This document shows positions 15,477 to 22,470 of a stretch of 31,724 bases of DNA, in pieces. Position 1 is the first letter of the stretch, and each line of letters starts with the position of its first letter. The notes under the pieces are model-generated. The model was given only the letters and a program-made list of their open reading frames with translations, did no database searches and had not been told where the DNA came from. The stretch comes from a virus, in IMG/VR virus record IMGVR_UViG_3300009161_000155, positions 1-31,724 of that record. One strand, written 5' to 3'. The translations under genes were made by a program, and so were the position numbers.

Positions 15477-15934
15477 CAGTAGTTCTAGCAGGAGCAACAA
15501 GCGGATCGACCACGCTCACGCCAGTGGATGCGGTCACTGCGACCATTACGCTGCCGAGTGCTACGGGGACTTTGGTGACGGGGACTTCAGGAAGGTACAC
15601 GCCAAGCATTACAAACGGAACCAACATAGCGGCAACAAATGCGTATCCTCTTAGCTATGTGCGGGTTGGAAACATAGTATTTGTTGGTGGATTTATTGGC
15701 GTAGACACGACAGCAACAGGGGCATCAAGCCTAAGAATTAGCCTACCTATTGCCTCAAACTTTACTTCATCTACAGACGCTGGTGGTAGTGGAAGTAGAC
15801 CTGTTAATGGGGGTGCTAATGACGGGTGGAACATGTATGCAACTGCTGCAACGGATGACATAACAATTGACGGCTGGTCTATGGATACAGCTTTGCAGAA
15901 TTTGTTTTTCACATTCTCATATCAAGTGTTGTAG
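15470..15934 (+). CDS. Short fibre-tip module protein
   Basis: A 154-residue protein in the same frame as the preceding fibre gene and with its own AGGAG site. The first 40 residues (GSVVLAGATSGSTTLTPVDAVTATITLPSATGTLVTG) are a shaft segment normally found inside long phage fibres. The rest (YTPSITNGTNIAATNAYPLSYVRVGNIVFVGGFIGVDTT, then SLRISLPIASNF) resembles a C-terminal tip domain (YTPTxTNGTNVxxxxAxxxxYxRVGNxVxVxG) known from phage fibres. It lacks an anchor domain, so it probably assembles on another fibre protein or is an alternative tip. The single TAG upstream leaves readthrough fusion possible but unproven. Confidence 0.72.
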   Translation: MGSVVLAGATSGSTTLTPVDAVTATITLPSATGTLVTGTSGRYTPSITNGTNIAATNAYPLSYVRVGNIVFVGGFIGVDTTATGASSLRISLPIASNFTSSTDAGGSGSRPVNGGANDGWNMYATAATDDITIDGWSMDTALQNLFFTFSYQVL

Positions 15935-15949
15935 GGAGAATAAATAATG
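15935..15949 (+). promoter_or_regulatory. Ribosome-binding/start linker, copy 1 of GGAGAATAAATAATG
   Basis: The 15 bases GGAGAATAAATAATG directly precede and include the start codon of the fibre-tip gene at 15947. The identical 15 bases occur at 16563-16577 at the start of the last fibre gene. In copy 1 the sequence is non-coding; in copy 2 it also encodes the end of a 51-residue protein. Confidence 0.75.
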
Positions 15950-16423
15950 TCACTCACTCTTGATGGTACGGCTGGGGTAACTGGGCCAGCAACAAAGGTC
16001 ATTGTAGGCACAACGACGAATGACGATGCCGTTGCTGGGTATGTGGGGGAAGTTACTAGCGCAATAGCAACTACTAATGCCGTAAATCTCTCAAACGCAG
16101 GCGGCGCAAACGCCACTAGCATTTCTTTAACTGCGGGAGATTGGGACGTATATGGCACCGTTGCTTTTGTTCCGGCAGCGTCTACTGTTGTAACAAGGTT
16201 GATTGGTGGTATATCGACTGTTTCAGGGACCAACACTATTCTTGGTCAATACACTGACATGCCTTACACGCTGCCAACTGGTGTAGCGCAAGTAATATTT
16301 ACTACACCTTCGGTAAGGTTTTCTTTAGCGTCAACAACTACAATTTATTTAACCCTATATTCTCAATTTACAATCAGTACGATGACTGGCGGTGGATATA
16401 TCCGCGCAAGGAGAGCCAGATGA
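15947..16423 (+). CDS. Fibre-tip protein (SLTAGDWDV domain)
   Basis: A 158-residue protein beginning MSLTLDGTAGVTGPA, a segment normally found inside fibre shafts. The remainder matches a C-terminal fibre domain that I recognise from many tailed phages: TSISLTAGDWDVYGTVAFVPAASTVVT, a PYTLPTG stretch, SVRFSLASTTTIYLTLYSQFTISTMTGGGYIRARRAR. The final GxIRARRxR is characteristic. GGAGAA precedes ATG 15947. Its end overlaps the next gene as ATGA. It probably forms a trimeric host-binding tip; it has no anchor of its own. Confidence 0.75.
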   Translation: MSLTLDGTAGVTGPATKVIVGTTTNDDAVAGYVGEVTSAIATTNAVNLSNAGGANATSISLTAGDWDVYGTVAFVPAASTVVTRLIGGISTVSGTNTILGQYTDMPYTLPTGVAQVIFTTPSVRFSLASTTTIYLTLYSQFTISTMTGGGYIRARRAR

Positions 16424-16575
16424 AATTCTTTGCCAGACTTAATGGTGGTCTTGTTGCCTACGAAGGCATGAGCCAAGAAACGATAGTAAACATGCTTGCA
16501 GAGCAAGGTCTTGTGCCTGAATTCATTGATGAGGCCACCTACCTTGCAGAAGTAGCTGCACTGGAGAATAAATAA
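16420..16575 (+). CDS. 51-residue fibre-associated protein
   Basis: A small reading frame linked at both ends: its ATG overlaps the previous stop (ATGA at 16420) and its TAA shares one base with the next ATG (TAATG at 16575). The product starts MKFFARLNGGLVAYEGM and ends FIDEATYLAEVAALENK. The last residues resemble the end of the following fibre protein (FLPKLAALEGK). Small proteins starting MK[YF]FAR next to fibres are sometimes fibre assembly chaperones, but I cannot assign this one. Exact coupling on both sides argues that it is translated. Confidence 0.65.
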   Translation: MKFFARLNGGLVAYEGMSQETIVNMLAEQGLVPEFIDEATYLAEVAALENK

Positions 16576-16577
16576 TG
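16563..16577 (+). promoter_or_regulatory. Ribosome-binding/start linker, copy 2 of GGAGAATAAATAATG
   Basis: Identical to 15935-15949. Here GGAG acts as the ribosome-binding site for ATG 16575 while the same bases encode Glu-Asn-Lys-stop at the end of the 51-residue protein. Confidence 0.75.
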
Positions 16578-17600
16578 GCCGCATCGATCAACGCATCGAC
16601 CTCTGCTGGGGTCGTAACAACTGCCGACACAACGGGCAACCTTAACCTTCAGAGTAATGGGACAACGAAGCTGGCGATGACCAGCGCGGGGATTGCTGTT
16701 ACTGGGACGCAGAGTGTTAGTGGTGCCGCAACGCTTAGTTCGACTCTTGGGGTGACGGGAGCAACAACGCTTAGTTCGACTCTTGGGGTGACGGGAGCAA
16801 CAACGCTTAGTTCGACTCTTGGGGTGACGGGAGCAACAACGCTTAGTTCGACTGCAACCGTTGCGGGTCAATTAACAACTAATGGAAATTTGCTTCTGCA
16901 AGGTGGGATGACCACAGCCACCGCCAATACTGTCGTTGATCTTGACGCATTTAATTCGTCTGCCACCAAAATTAAGATGGGTTCAGACCTATACGGCTCT
17001 GACACAGGCGTTAATATTGGAATGTTTGGTGGCGGCGCGATGGGCATTAGGGGTGGTGGTGGGTTGGGCTTATATTGCGGAGCAACCCGTGCGGCTGCGT
17101 CTGGAGGCGTTGAAATTAACTCCTCGGGCAACACCAACATCACCGGCGCGCTGTCAAAAGGTTCTGGCTCGTTCCGCATACCCCACCCTCTGCCTACCCT
17201 TGCGGCTACCCATCAACTGGTGCATTCGTTCATCGAAGGTCCACAGGCCGATTTGATCTATCGCGGCAAAGTGAATCTGGTTGACGGGAAAGCCACGGTC
17301 AATATAGACACCGCTGCCACAATGACTGAAGGCACGTTTGTTATTCTGTGCCGTGATGTTCAATGTTTTACAAGCAATGAAACGGATTGGAACCACGTTC
17401 GCGGTTCTGTCGATGGCAACATTCTTTCTATGGACTGCCAAGACCCAACATCAACTGCATTGATTAGCTGGATGGTTATAGGTGAGCGTCAGGACAAGCA
17501 CATGATGGAAACAGAATGGACTGACAAGAATGGCAAGGTCATTGTTGAGCCTGAAAAACAAGACTTTCTTCCTAAACTAGCCGCACTGGAGGGCAAATGA
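16575..17600 (+). CDS. Tail fibre protein with marine-phage-type C-terminal domain
   Basis: A 341-residue protein. The N-terminal part is a fibre shaft: GNLNLQSNGTTKLAMTSAGIAVTGTQSVSG, followed by LSSTLGVTGATT repeated three times, and NGNLLLQGG. The middle has Gly-rich GMFGGGAMGIRGGGGLGLYCG. The C-terminal domain (from about 190) reads GSGSFRIPHPLPTLAATHQLVHSFIEGPQADLIYRGKVNLVDGKATVNIDT, then EGTFVILCRDVQCFTSNETDWNHVRGSV and ISWMVIGERQDKHMMETEWTDKNGKVIVEPEK. This is a recognisable domain of marine and cyanophage fibre or structural proteins. It ends FLPKLAALEGK. The start uses a linker identical to that of the previous fibre gene. Likely host contact or fibre cap; no depolymerase motif seen. 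Confidence 0.78.
   Translation: MAASINASTSAGVVTTADTTGNLNLQSNGTTKLAMTSAGIAVTGTQSVSGAATLSSTLGVTGATTLSSTLGVTGATTLSSTLGVTGATTLSSTATVAGQLTTNGNLLLQGGMTTATANTVVDLDAFNSSATKIKMGSDLYGSDTGVNIGMFGGGAMGIRGGGGLGLYCGATRAAASGGVEINSSGNTNITGALSKGSGSFRIPHPLPTLAATHQLVHSFIEGPQADLIYRGKVNLVDGKATVNIDTAATMTEGTFVILCRDVQCFTSNETDWNHVRGSVDGNILSMDCQDPTSTALISWMVIGERQDKHMMETEWTDKNGKVIVEPEKQDFLPKLAALEGK
16731..16853 (+). repeat. Three identical 36-bp tandem repeats plus a partial copy
   Basis: Units begin at 16731, 16767 and 16803, each starting ACGCTTAGTTCGACTCTTGG and identical over 36 bases. A partial fourth unit of 15 bases runs from 16839 to 16853. Each encodes one 12-residue LSSTLGVTGATT shaft repeat. Absence of silent differences indicates recent expansion. 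Confidence 0.9.
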
Positions 17601-17650
17601 TCTGGCTCATTGCATTCCTGACAAAGAACGCCGCAAAGGGCACAACATGA
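17597..17650 (+). CDS. 17-residue micro-ORF bridging two genes
   Basis: ATG 17597 overlaps the fibre stop (ATGA) and its own TGA (17648-17650) overlaps the next ATG (17647). The reading frame encodes MIWLIAFLTKNAAKGTT, a hydrophobic N-terminus with a short basic tail. It exactly fills the 46-base gap. It may be a real micropeptide or simply a device that keeps ribosomes moving to the next gene, which has no ribosome-binding site of its own. Chance cannot be excluded. Confidence 0.4.
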   Translation: MIWLIAFLTKNAAKGTT

Positions 17651-17874
17651 GAACCGTCGTCGCTTCTGAACTTGTTGGCACCTATGCGGACGGTTCCCCA
17701 AAGATACTTCCCCGTCACGAGGTGGAGGTGCTGTGTGTCGAGTGCCTTGATCCAGTAAGCGCGATGGAAGAAGCAACCGGGGTCTGCACCGCTTGTGGCA
17801 AACCGTGGACCGCCTCACAAAGCGTCGCGGTCCATGTGACCTCTAGCCCCTTGTTGGGGACTGTAAAGGTATAG
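17647..17874 (+). CDS. Small zinc-ribbon protein 2
   Basis: A 75-residue protein with two CxxC pairs: CVEC (C30, C33) and CTAC (C47, C50), spaced 13 residues apart. This fits a compact zinc ribbon. The N-terminus (VVASELVGTYADGSPKILPRHEVEVL) and C-terminus (QSVAVHVTSSPLLG) are beta-rich. It has no clear ribosome-binding site; its ATG sits within the ATGA that ends the 17-codon frame. The function is unknown; it lies between fibre and nozzle genes. Confidence 0.65.
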   Translation: MRTVVASELVGTYADGSPKILPRHEVEVLCVECLDPVSAMEEATGVCTACGKPWTASQSVAVHVTSSPLLGTVKV

Positions 17875-17879
17875 CAACC

Positions 17880-19712
17880 ATGCCTTTAACAAAAGTTGCC
17901 TTTGCTGCGGGCATCGACAAACAGGATTCGAAATACGGTGCTGAAGGCCGTTGGATCAACTCAGACTATGTTCGCTTTCGGTATGGACTTCCGGAGAAAA
18001 TAGGGGGTTGGACTGCGTTTTTGTCGGGTTACAATTTGATTGGCGTGGCACGTGATACGTGGGCATGGAATGATTTGGATGGAACTCCTTACCTAGCGGT
18101 GGGGACCAATAAAAAACTTTACGTGTATAGCGGGGGCATTTTTGCGGACATCACGCCGATTCGGGTTACAAATGCAGGTGTAGTCATCACCCCGACCAAT
18201 GCGACCACGGTAATCACTGTAACGGACGTTGCACACGGCGCTTCGGTAGGCGATTTTGTGACGTTTTCCGCTACTTCGGTAGCGTTTGGCGGTTTGACAG
18301 CCTCGTTTTTTGACATTGAGTATGAAGTTCAAACAGTCCCCACCGTGAACACCTACACCGTCAAGTCCCCTTTAACGCTGTTGAACAGCACCCCGGGGAC
18401 CGCAACAATTGCCTATCAGTTGGCAATTGGCACAGAAACAGCCATTGCTGATTACGGCTGGGGTACGGGTACTTGGGGTACGGGTACTTGGAACACCCCA
18501 CGCCTTAATGTCAAGACCCTCAACCCAAGGCTCTGGGCTTTGGATAATTTTGGTGAAAATCTGATTGCTTGTGCCAGTGAGGGCAAGGTATATGAATGGC
18601 CTCCGAACCTCAGTAATCGTGCAACGGCAATATCCAATGCTCCTACAAAAAACTTGTTCGTGTTGGTTTCTACTCCGGACAGGCATTTAGTGTGCTTTGG
18701 AACGGAAGAAACCATTGCAACCCCAGCCACGTTTGACCCAATGCTTGTGCGATGGTCTGAGGCAGAAGATGACACAACTTGGGTAGCAACTGCTACTAAT
18801 ACGGCGGGCTCGCAAAGGCTAACCGATGGCAATTACTTGTCTACGGCAATTCGTTCACGGGGACAATTACTGGTCTTCACAGACAATGCGCTTTATGGCA
18901 TGCAGTTTTTGGGGGTTCCTTACACTTTCGGGTTTCAGCAGCTGGGAACCAACTGCGGGTGTTTAAGCAATAACGCGGCAGTGGACGTTAATGGGGTGGC
19001 CTATTGGATGTCCCCCGATGCGTTCTTTGTATTTGATGGAACAGTTAAAAAGGTGCCCTGTTCTGTGCAGGATGCGGTATTCCAAAACTACAACTACACG
19101 CAACGCTCGTTGATTTACTGTGGCCTCAACACCGAGTTTAACGAAGCCACGTGGTTTTATCCGACCTTGAATAGCAACGTGATTGATGCCTACGTGACCT
19201 ACAATTACTTGGAAAACTGCTGGTCTCAGGGGACAATGGCCCGCACGACGTGGCGGGACAGGGGGGTTTATCAGCTGCCGATTGCAACGGAATGGGCTCC
19301 AAATAGCACGACGAATGCGTATCCTTCCGTTTCGGGTTTGACGGCGGGTGTGTCTATTGTCTACTCACAGGAAGTGGGGGCAAATGGTAATGGCAATGCG
19401 ATCAGCTCGTTTGTTGAATCCGCCTTCTTCGATCTAGTGGATGGCGACGACATTTCCTTTGTCAAACGGATCGTTCCCGACTTTTCAAATCAAGTTGGGA
19501 CGTTGGATTTCTACGTGGTGTCCCGTGCGTTTGCCGTGCCCCCGGATCAGGTCAGTTCCTTGACGCCATATTCTTTCACTTCGACGACACAGAAAATTGA
19601 CACGCGGATCAGGGGCCGTGCAATTTCGTTGAAAATAGAAAGCAGCGCGGTTGATGACACGTGGCGTCTGGGATCAATCCGACTGGACATCCAGCCGGAC
19701 GGGAAACGATAG
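17880..19712 (+). CDS. Tail nozzle-like / tail tubular protein B-type structural protein
   Basis: A 610-residue beta-rich protein of a type common in podovirus-like phages: AGIDKQDSKYGAEGRWINSDYVRFRYGLPEKIGGW (10-44), then GVARDTWAWNDLDGTPYLAVGTNKKLYVYSGG, LWALDNFGENLIACASEGKVYEW, TPDRHLVCFGTE, and MQFLGVPYTFGFQQLGTNCGCLSNNA. The strands are consistent with a propeller-like nozzle such as T7 gp12 or P22 gp10, the lower tail tube. Residues about 105-181 (TNATTVITVTDVAHGASVGDFVTFSATS...) look like an inserted beta module related to that in the protein at 10131. GWGTGTWGTGTW (193-204) comes from a 15-bp DNA repeat at 18460-18490. The nozzle role is inferred from size, family memory and context. 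Confidence 0.7.
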   Translation: MPLTKVAFAAGIDKQDSKYGAEGRWINSDYVRFRYGLPEKIGGWTAFLSGYNLIGVARDTWAWNDLDGTPYLAVGTNKKLYVYSGGIFADITPIRVTNAGVVITPTNATTVITVTDVAHGASVGDFVTFSATSVAFGGLTASFFDIEYEVQTVPTVNTYTVKSPLTLLNSTPGTATIAYQLAIGTETAIADYGWGTGTWGTGTWNTPRLNVKTLNPRLWALDNFGENLIACASEGKVYEWPPNLSNRATAISNAPTKNLFVLVSTPDRHLVCFGTEETIATPATFDPMLVRWSEAEDDTTWVATATNTAGSQRLTDGNYLSTAIRSRGQLLVFTDNALYGMQFLGVPYTFGFQQLGTNCGCLSNNAAVDVNGVAYWMSPDAFFVFDGTVKKVPCSVQDAVFQNYNYTQRSLIYCGLNTEFNEATWFYPTLNSNVIDAYVTYNYLENCWSQGTMARTTWRDRGVYQLPIATEWAPNSTTNAYPSVSGLTAGVSIVYSQEVGANGNGNAISSFVESAFFDLVDGDDISFVKRIVPDFSNQVGTLDFYVVSRAFAVPPDQVSSLTPYSFTSTTQKIDTRIRGRAISLKIESSAVDDTWRLGSIRLDIQPDGKR

Positions 19713-19886
19713 ATGGCAAAGATTCCCAATGTCCGTCTGCCAAACGGTGCGGCTCCCGAATACAGTCAGGAGCAGACCAACCAACTGATCCGTTCGCTGG
19801 AACAGCTTGTTTTGGCTTTAAACACAAATTACACTCCCACCGTATCGCAGGATACGGCAGCGGCTTACACGTGGTTCATGGATTGA
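19713..19886 (+). CDS. 57-residue helical protein
   Basis: A short frame starting directly after the previous TAG (ATG 19713) and ending one base before the next ATG. The product is MAKIPNVRLPNGAAPEYSQEQTNQLIRSLEQLVLALNTNYTPTVSQDTAAAYTWFMD. The pattern P...PEYxxxQxNQLIRxLEQxxxxLNxxYTP, with a final aromatic segment, is common in small proteins following nozzle genes of phages. The middle is one helix with leucine spacing that could be a coiled coil. Function unknown, likely virion-associated. Confidence 0.68.
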   Translation: MAKIPNVRLPNGAAPEYSQEQTNQLIRSLEQLVLALNTNYTPTVSQDTAAAYTWFMD

Positions 19887-19887
19887 T

Positions 19888-20241
19888 ATGGCCAATAAAT
19901 ACTTCAGGGCATTTGCAAGACCTGCTGCAACCACTGCAACACCGTTGTATACCGTCCCCGCTGCAAACGCGACGGTCGTTAAAGGGATACGGGTGACCAA
20001 CGTGGGGTCGGCGACGGCGACGGTAACGGTTCGTTATTACCTGAGTGAGACCCCCTCGGTTCTGCGTATTCTTCGAACCGCCACTGTTGCGGTTGGCGAA
20101 ACAATAGAGATGTTGTCTAATGGCACTGCGGACGGAACGGCGCTGCCTGTTATTTTTACTGCTGTAGACGCCTTGACGGTTTATTCCTCAACGGCGGATA
20201 CTGAATACCTGATGTCCTACCTTGAGATGGACCGGAGTTAA
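19888..20241 (+). CDS. Small beta-sandwich virion-type protein
   Basis: A 117-residue protein with alternating hydrophobic strands: TATPLYTVPAANATVVKGIRVTNVGSATATVTVRYYL, TATVAVGETIEMLSN, TAVDALTVYSSTADTEYLMSYLEM. This outline (YTVPAxxxTxVxGIxxxNxxxxxxTVxV...VxxxSSxxxxxxxxxSxLE) is known for small phage proteins in tail regions. ATG 19888 follows the previous TGA by one base. Probably structural; the position in the virion is unknown. Confidence 0.68.
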   Translation: MANKYFRAFARPAATTATPLYTVPAANATVVKGIRVTNVGSATATVTVRYYLSETPSVLRILRTATVAVGETIEMLSNGTADGTALPVIFTAVDALTVYSSTADTEYLMSYLEMDRS

Positions 20242-20250
20242 GGAAAAGCT

Positions 20251-22467
20251 ATGGCTAACGAAGGCGTAATGAATCTTTCGCAGGAGCAACCGATGCAGGG
20301 TTCCCCTGCGGGTGTAATGGGCCTTCCGCAGGCGCAGCCGATGCAGGGCGCGCCTGCTGCTCAAAAACCTCAGTTTGTGTCTAGCGCAGATGCGTATGAC
20401 GCTGCCCAGACGGCGCTTTCGCGGGTTGCTCCGCAACAGCTTGCGCAATACAAGGCGCAGATACGTCAGGCAATAGCAAAGCTTAACCCCACGCCAGAAC
20501 AGATCGACTCGATGATCACGCTCTTCGAGTATCTAAACCAAAACAAGGGCCAGTACAAAGAAATCATAGCGCAAGCGATTCAGGACGGGGATTTGAACGA
20601 AGGGGACCTCCCGCCTGAATACAATCCGGTGATTATCGGCGTTGTGCTGTTGATTTTGCACGAGTTAAAGGATCGCCAAGGTGGCGTGATGCAACCCCCG
20701 CAAGGCATGGCGGGGGGTGGGATTGCGGACATGGCGCAGCATTTGCAAGGCCAAGGTAGGCACGGCGACAGCATCTTGGCGCACATCAACCCGGAAGAAG
20801 CTCGACTGCTGCAACAACGCGGGGGTATGGGTTCAGTTAATCCCTACACAGGCCTTCCGGAATTTGGGCTTTTTAGTAGCTTAGTCAAAAGCGTTAAGGA
20901 AGTTTTTCAACCCGTCGTAGACGTTGCTAAAGATATCATTTCTTCCCCCGTTGGCCGGATCATCGCCACCGTTGCGTTGACCACGATCCTCGGACCTGCT
21001 GCTGGCGCGGCTACGGGTGTTCTTGGTGTTGGCATGGCGGGCACGGCAGCAGCGGTCAGTGGTGGTCTAACCCTGCTCGGAGGCGGGAGCCTTAAAGACG
21101 CCTTGATCAGCGGCGCTACCGCCTATATTGGAGGGGGCGGAACTGTGCTCGGTTTTAGCCCGAGCGACTACATACAGAATGCGTTGCCCGGCGGAGCGCC
21201 TTCGTGGTTAGGCAAGGGTTTGACTGCGGGATTGACAGGGTCGACGGCGGGTCTTTTGTCGGGGCAAAGTGCTGGGCAGGCTTTGAAGTCCGGATTGCAA
21301 GCGGGTGCGACAAGTGCTGGAATAGCCGCTCTTCAGGGGCAGTCTCCTGCTGCGGCCGCGCCCGGTTCCAACGCCCCGACCGCGCCCGGTTCCAACGCCC
21401 CGACCGCCGCCGACCCCAACAGCGCAACATCTCCGGTTGCTTCTGTTGCTTCTGTTGCTTCTGTTGCTCCTGTTGCATCGGCGGACACTCAAGGAACTAC
21501 TAATGGGCCCTTGACTCCGTATAAAGACGGATTCACCAAGCTTCCTTCCATGACTCCCGGCCTAGCCACAGAAGCTCCTCCAGTACAGCCTTCTTTTGCG
21601 GACAGGTTTGCGGGCAACCCCTACGATACGACCATGGATTACTTAACACGGGGCGGAAAAACTGCCGACATGGTCCAACAGGAACAGCTTAAAGCGGGAT
21701 CGGATGCTTTAAGCAAGCTTCCACCTAATACGCCTGCCGCGGTACAACAAGAGGTATACAAGAAAGCCTACGATGCTGCTGGTCCGGGGATGCTCAAAAC
21801 ATACGGCCCTGCGCTGGGTATTGCTACGCTAGGAGCACAACTTACAGGAGCAACGAAGCCTTACACCCCGAACCCCCAACCGCTCGCGCCGCAGTGGGGC
21901 ACGGGTTCCCAGACGGGGCAGGCCTATATGGATGCTCATCCAGAAATGTTTGGGAACTGGAAGGGTTGGAATAATCCGGGGGCCGCTCCACAAATGCAAA
22001 ACCCGGTCAACACTCCCGGGCCGCAACCTCTTGCAACGGTTTTGCCTTACACTATTGCGCCGAATGCGCCTTCTAATTATGTGGCGGGCTCAACCATTCC
22101 GCAACCGTACAATTTGCCCTATTCAGTCTTGCCTACAAAAAGGTACAATGTGGGTGGGACCGTAAATGACCCCGATACCGCTGGGGGGAGTATGGTGCCC
22201 ACCATGACCAACACCTTCTCAAATGGGGGAGGAATGGGTTATGCCGCCGGAGGAACTTCCCCGAGCTACCCTCGTCGCAATGGCGAAATAAGCGGATCAG
22301 GCACGGGCACTTCCGACTCGATACCCGCGATGCTTTCAGATGGCGAATTTGTGCTGACGGCGAAAGCCGTTCGAAATGCGGGCAATGGTAGTCGACGCGA
22401 AGGAGCAAAGCGCATGTACAAGCTCATGCACATGCTTGAGCGCGGCGGAAACGTAAAGGAAGCATAA
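20251..22467 (+). CDS. Large internal-virion/ejection-type protein with SDSIPAMLSDGEF C-terminus
   Basis: A 738-residue protein with AAGGAA before ATG 20251. The N-terminus is repetitive (QEQPMQGSPAGVMGLPQAQPMQGAPA). Helices follow to about 115, then MAGGGIADM (153-161) and HGDSILAHINPEEARLLQQRGGMGSVNPYTGLPEF (171-205), a motif shared with the protein at 23995. Residues about 236-278 are a long hydrophobic Gly/Ala segment (IIATVALTTILGPAAGAATGVLGVGMAG) that could insert in a membrane. The middle is Ala/Pro/Ser low complexity. The C-terminus (about 687-738), GTSDSIPAMLSDGEFVLTAKAVRNAGNGSRREGAKRMYKLMHMLE, is a widespread phage motif of unknown role. Membrane-insertion potential and position suggest a DNA-ejection protein, but this is inference. 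Confidence 0.72.
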   Translation: MANEGVMNLSQEQPMQGSPAGVMGLPQAQPMQGAPAAQKPQFVSSADAYDAAQTALSRVAPQQLAQYKAQIRQAIAKLNPTPEQIDSMITLFEYLNQNKGQYKEIIAQAIQDGDLNEGDLPPEYNPVIIGVVLLILHELKDRQGGVMQPPQGMAGGGIADMAQHLQGQGRHGDSILAHINPEEARLLQQRGGMGSVNPYTGLPEFGLFSSLVKSVKEVFQPVVDVAKDIISSPVGRIIATVALTTILGPAAGAATGVLGVGMAGTAAAVSGGLTLLGGGSLKDALISGATAYIGGGGTVLGFSPSDYIQNALPGGAPSWLGKGLTAGLTGSTAGLLSGQSAGQALKSGLQAGATSAGIAALQGQSPAAAAPGSNAPTAPGSNAPTAADPNSATSPVASVASVASVAPVASADTQGTTNGPLTPYKDGFTKLPSMTPGLATEAPPVQPSFADRFAGNPYDTTMDYLTRGGKTADMVQQEQLKAGSDALSKLPPNTPAAVQQEVYKKAYDAAGPGMLKTYGPALGIATLGAQLTGATKPYTPNPQPLAPQWGTGSQTGQAYMDAHPEMFGNWKGWNNPGAAPQMQNPVNTPGPQPLATVLPYTIAPNAPSNYVAGSTIPQPYNLPYSVLPTKRYNVGGTVNDPDTAGGSMVPTMTNTFSNGGGMGYAAGGTSPSYPRRNGEISGSGTGTSDSIPAMLSDGEFVLTAKAVRNAGNGSRREGAKRMYKLMHMLERGGNVKEA
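21358..21405 (+). repeat. Two identical 24-bp tandem repeats
   Basis: Units at 21358-21381 and 21382-21405, each starting GCGCCCGGTTCCAACGCC, encode APGSNAPT twice in the low-complexity linker of the 738-residue protein. Confidence 0.88.
21436..21480 (+). repeat. Five 9-bp tandem repeats
   Basis: GTTGCTTCT three times, then GTTGCTCCT and GTTGCATCG, encoding Val-Ala-Ser/Pro units in the same linker. Likely a slippage-prone length-variable stretch. Confidence 0.85.
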
Positions 22468-22470
22468 AGC

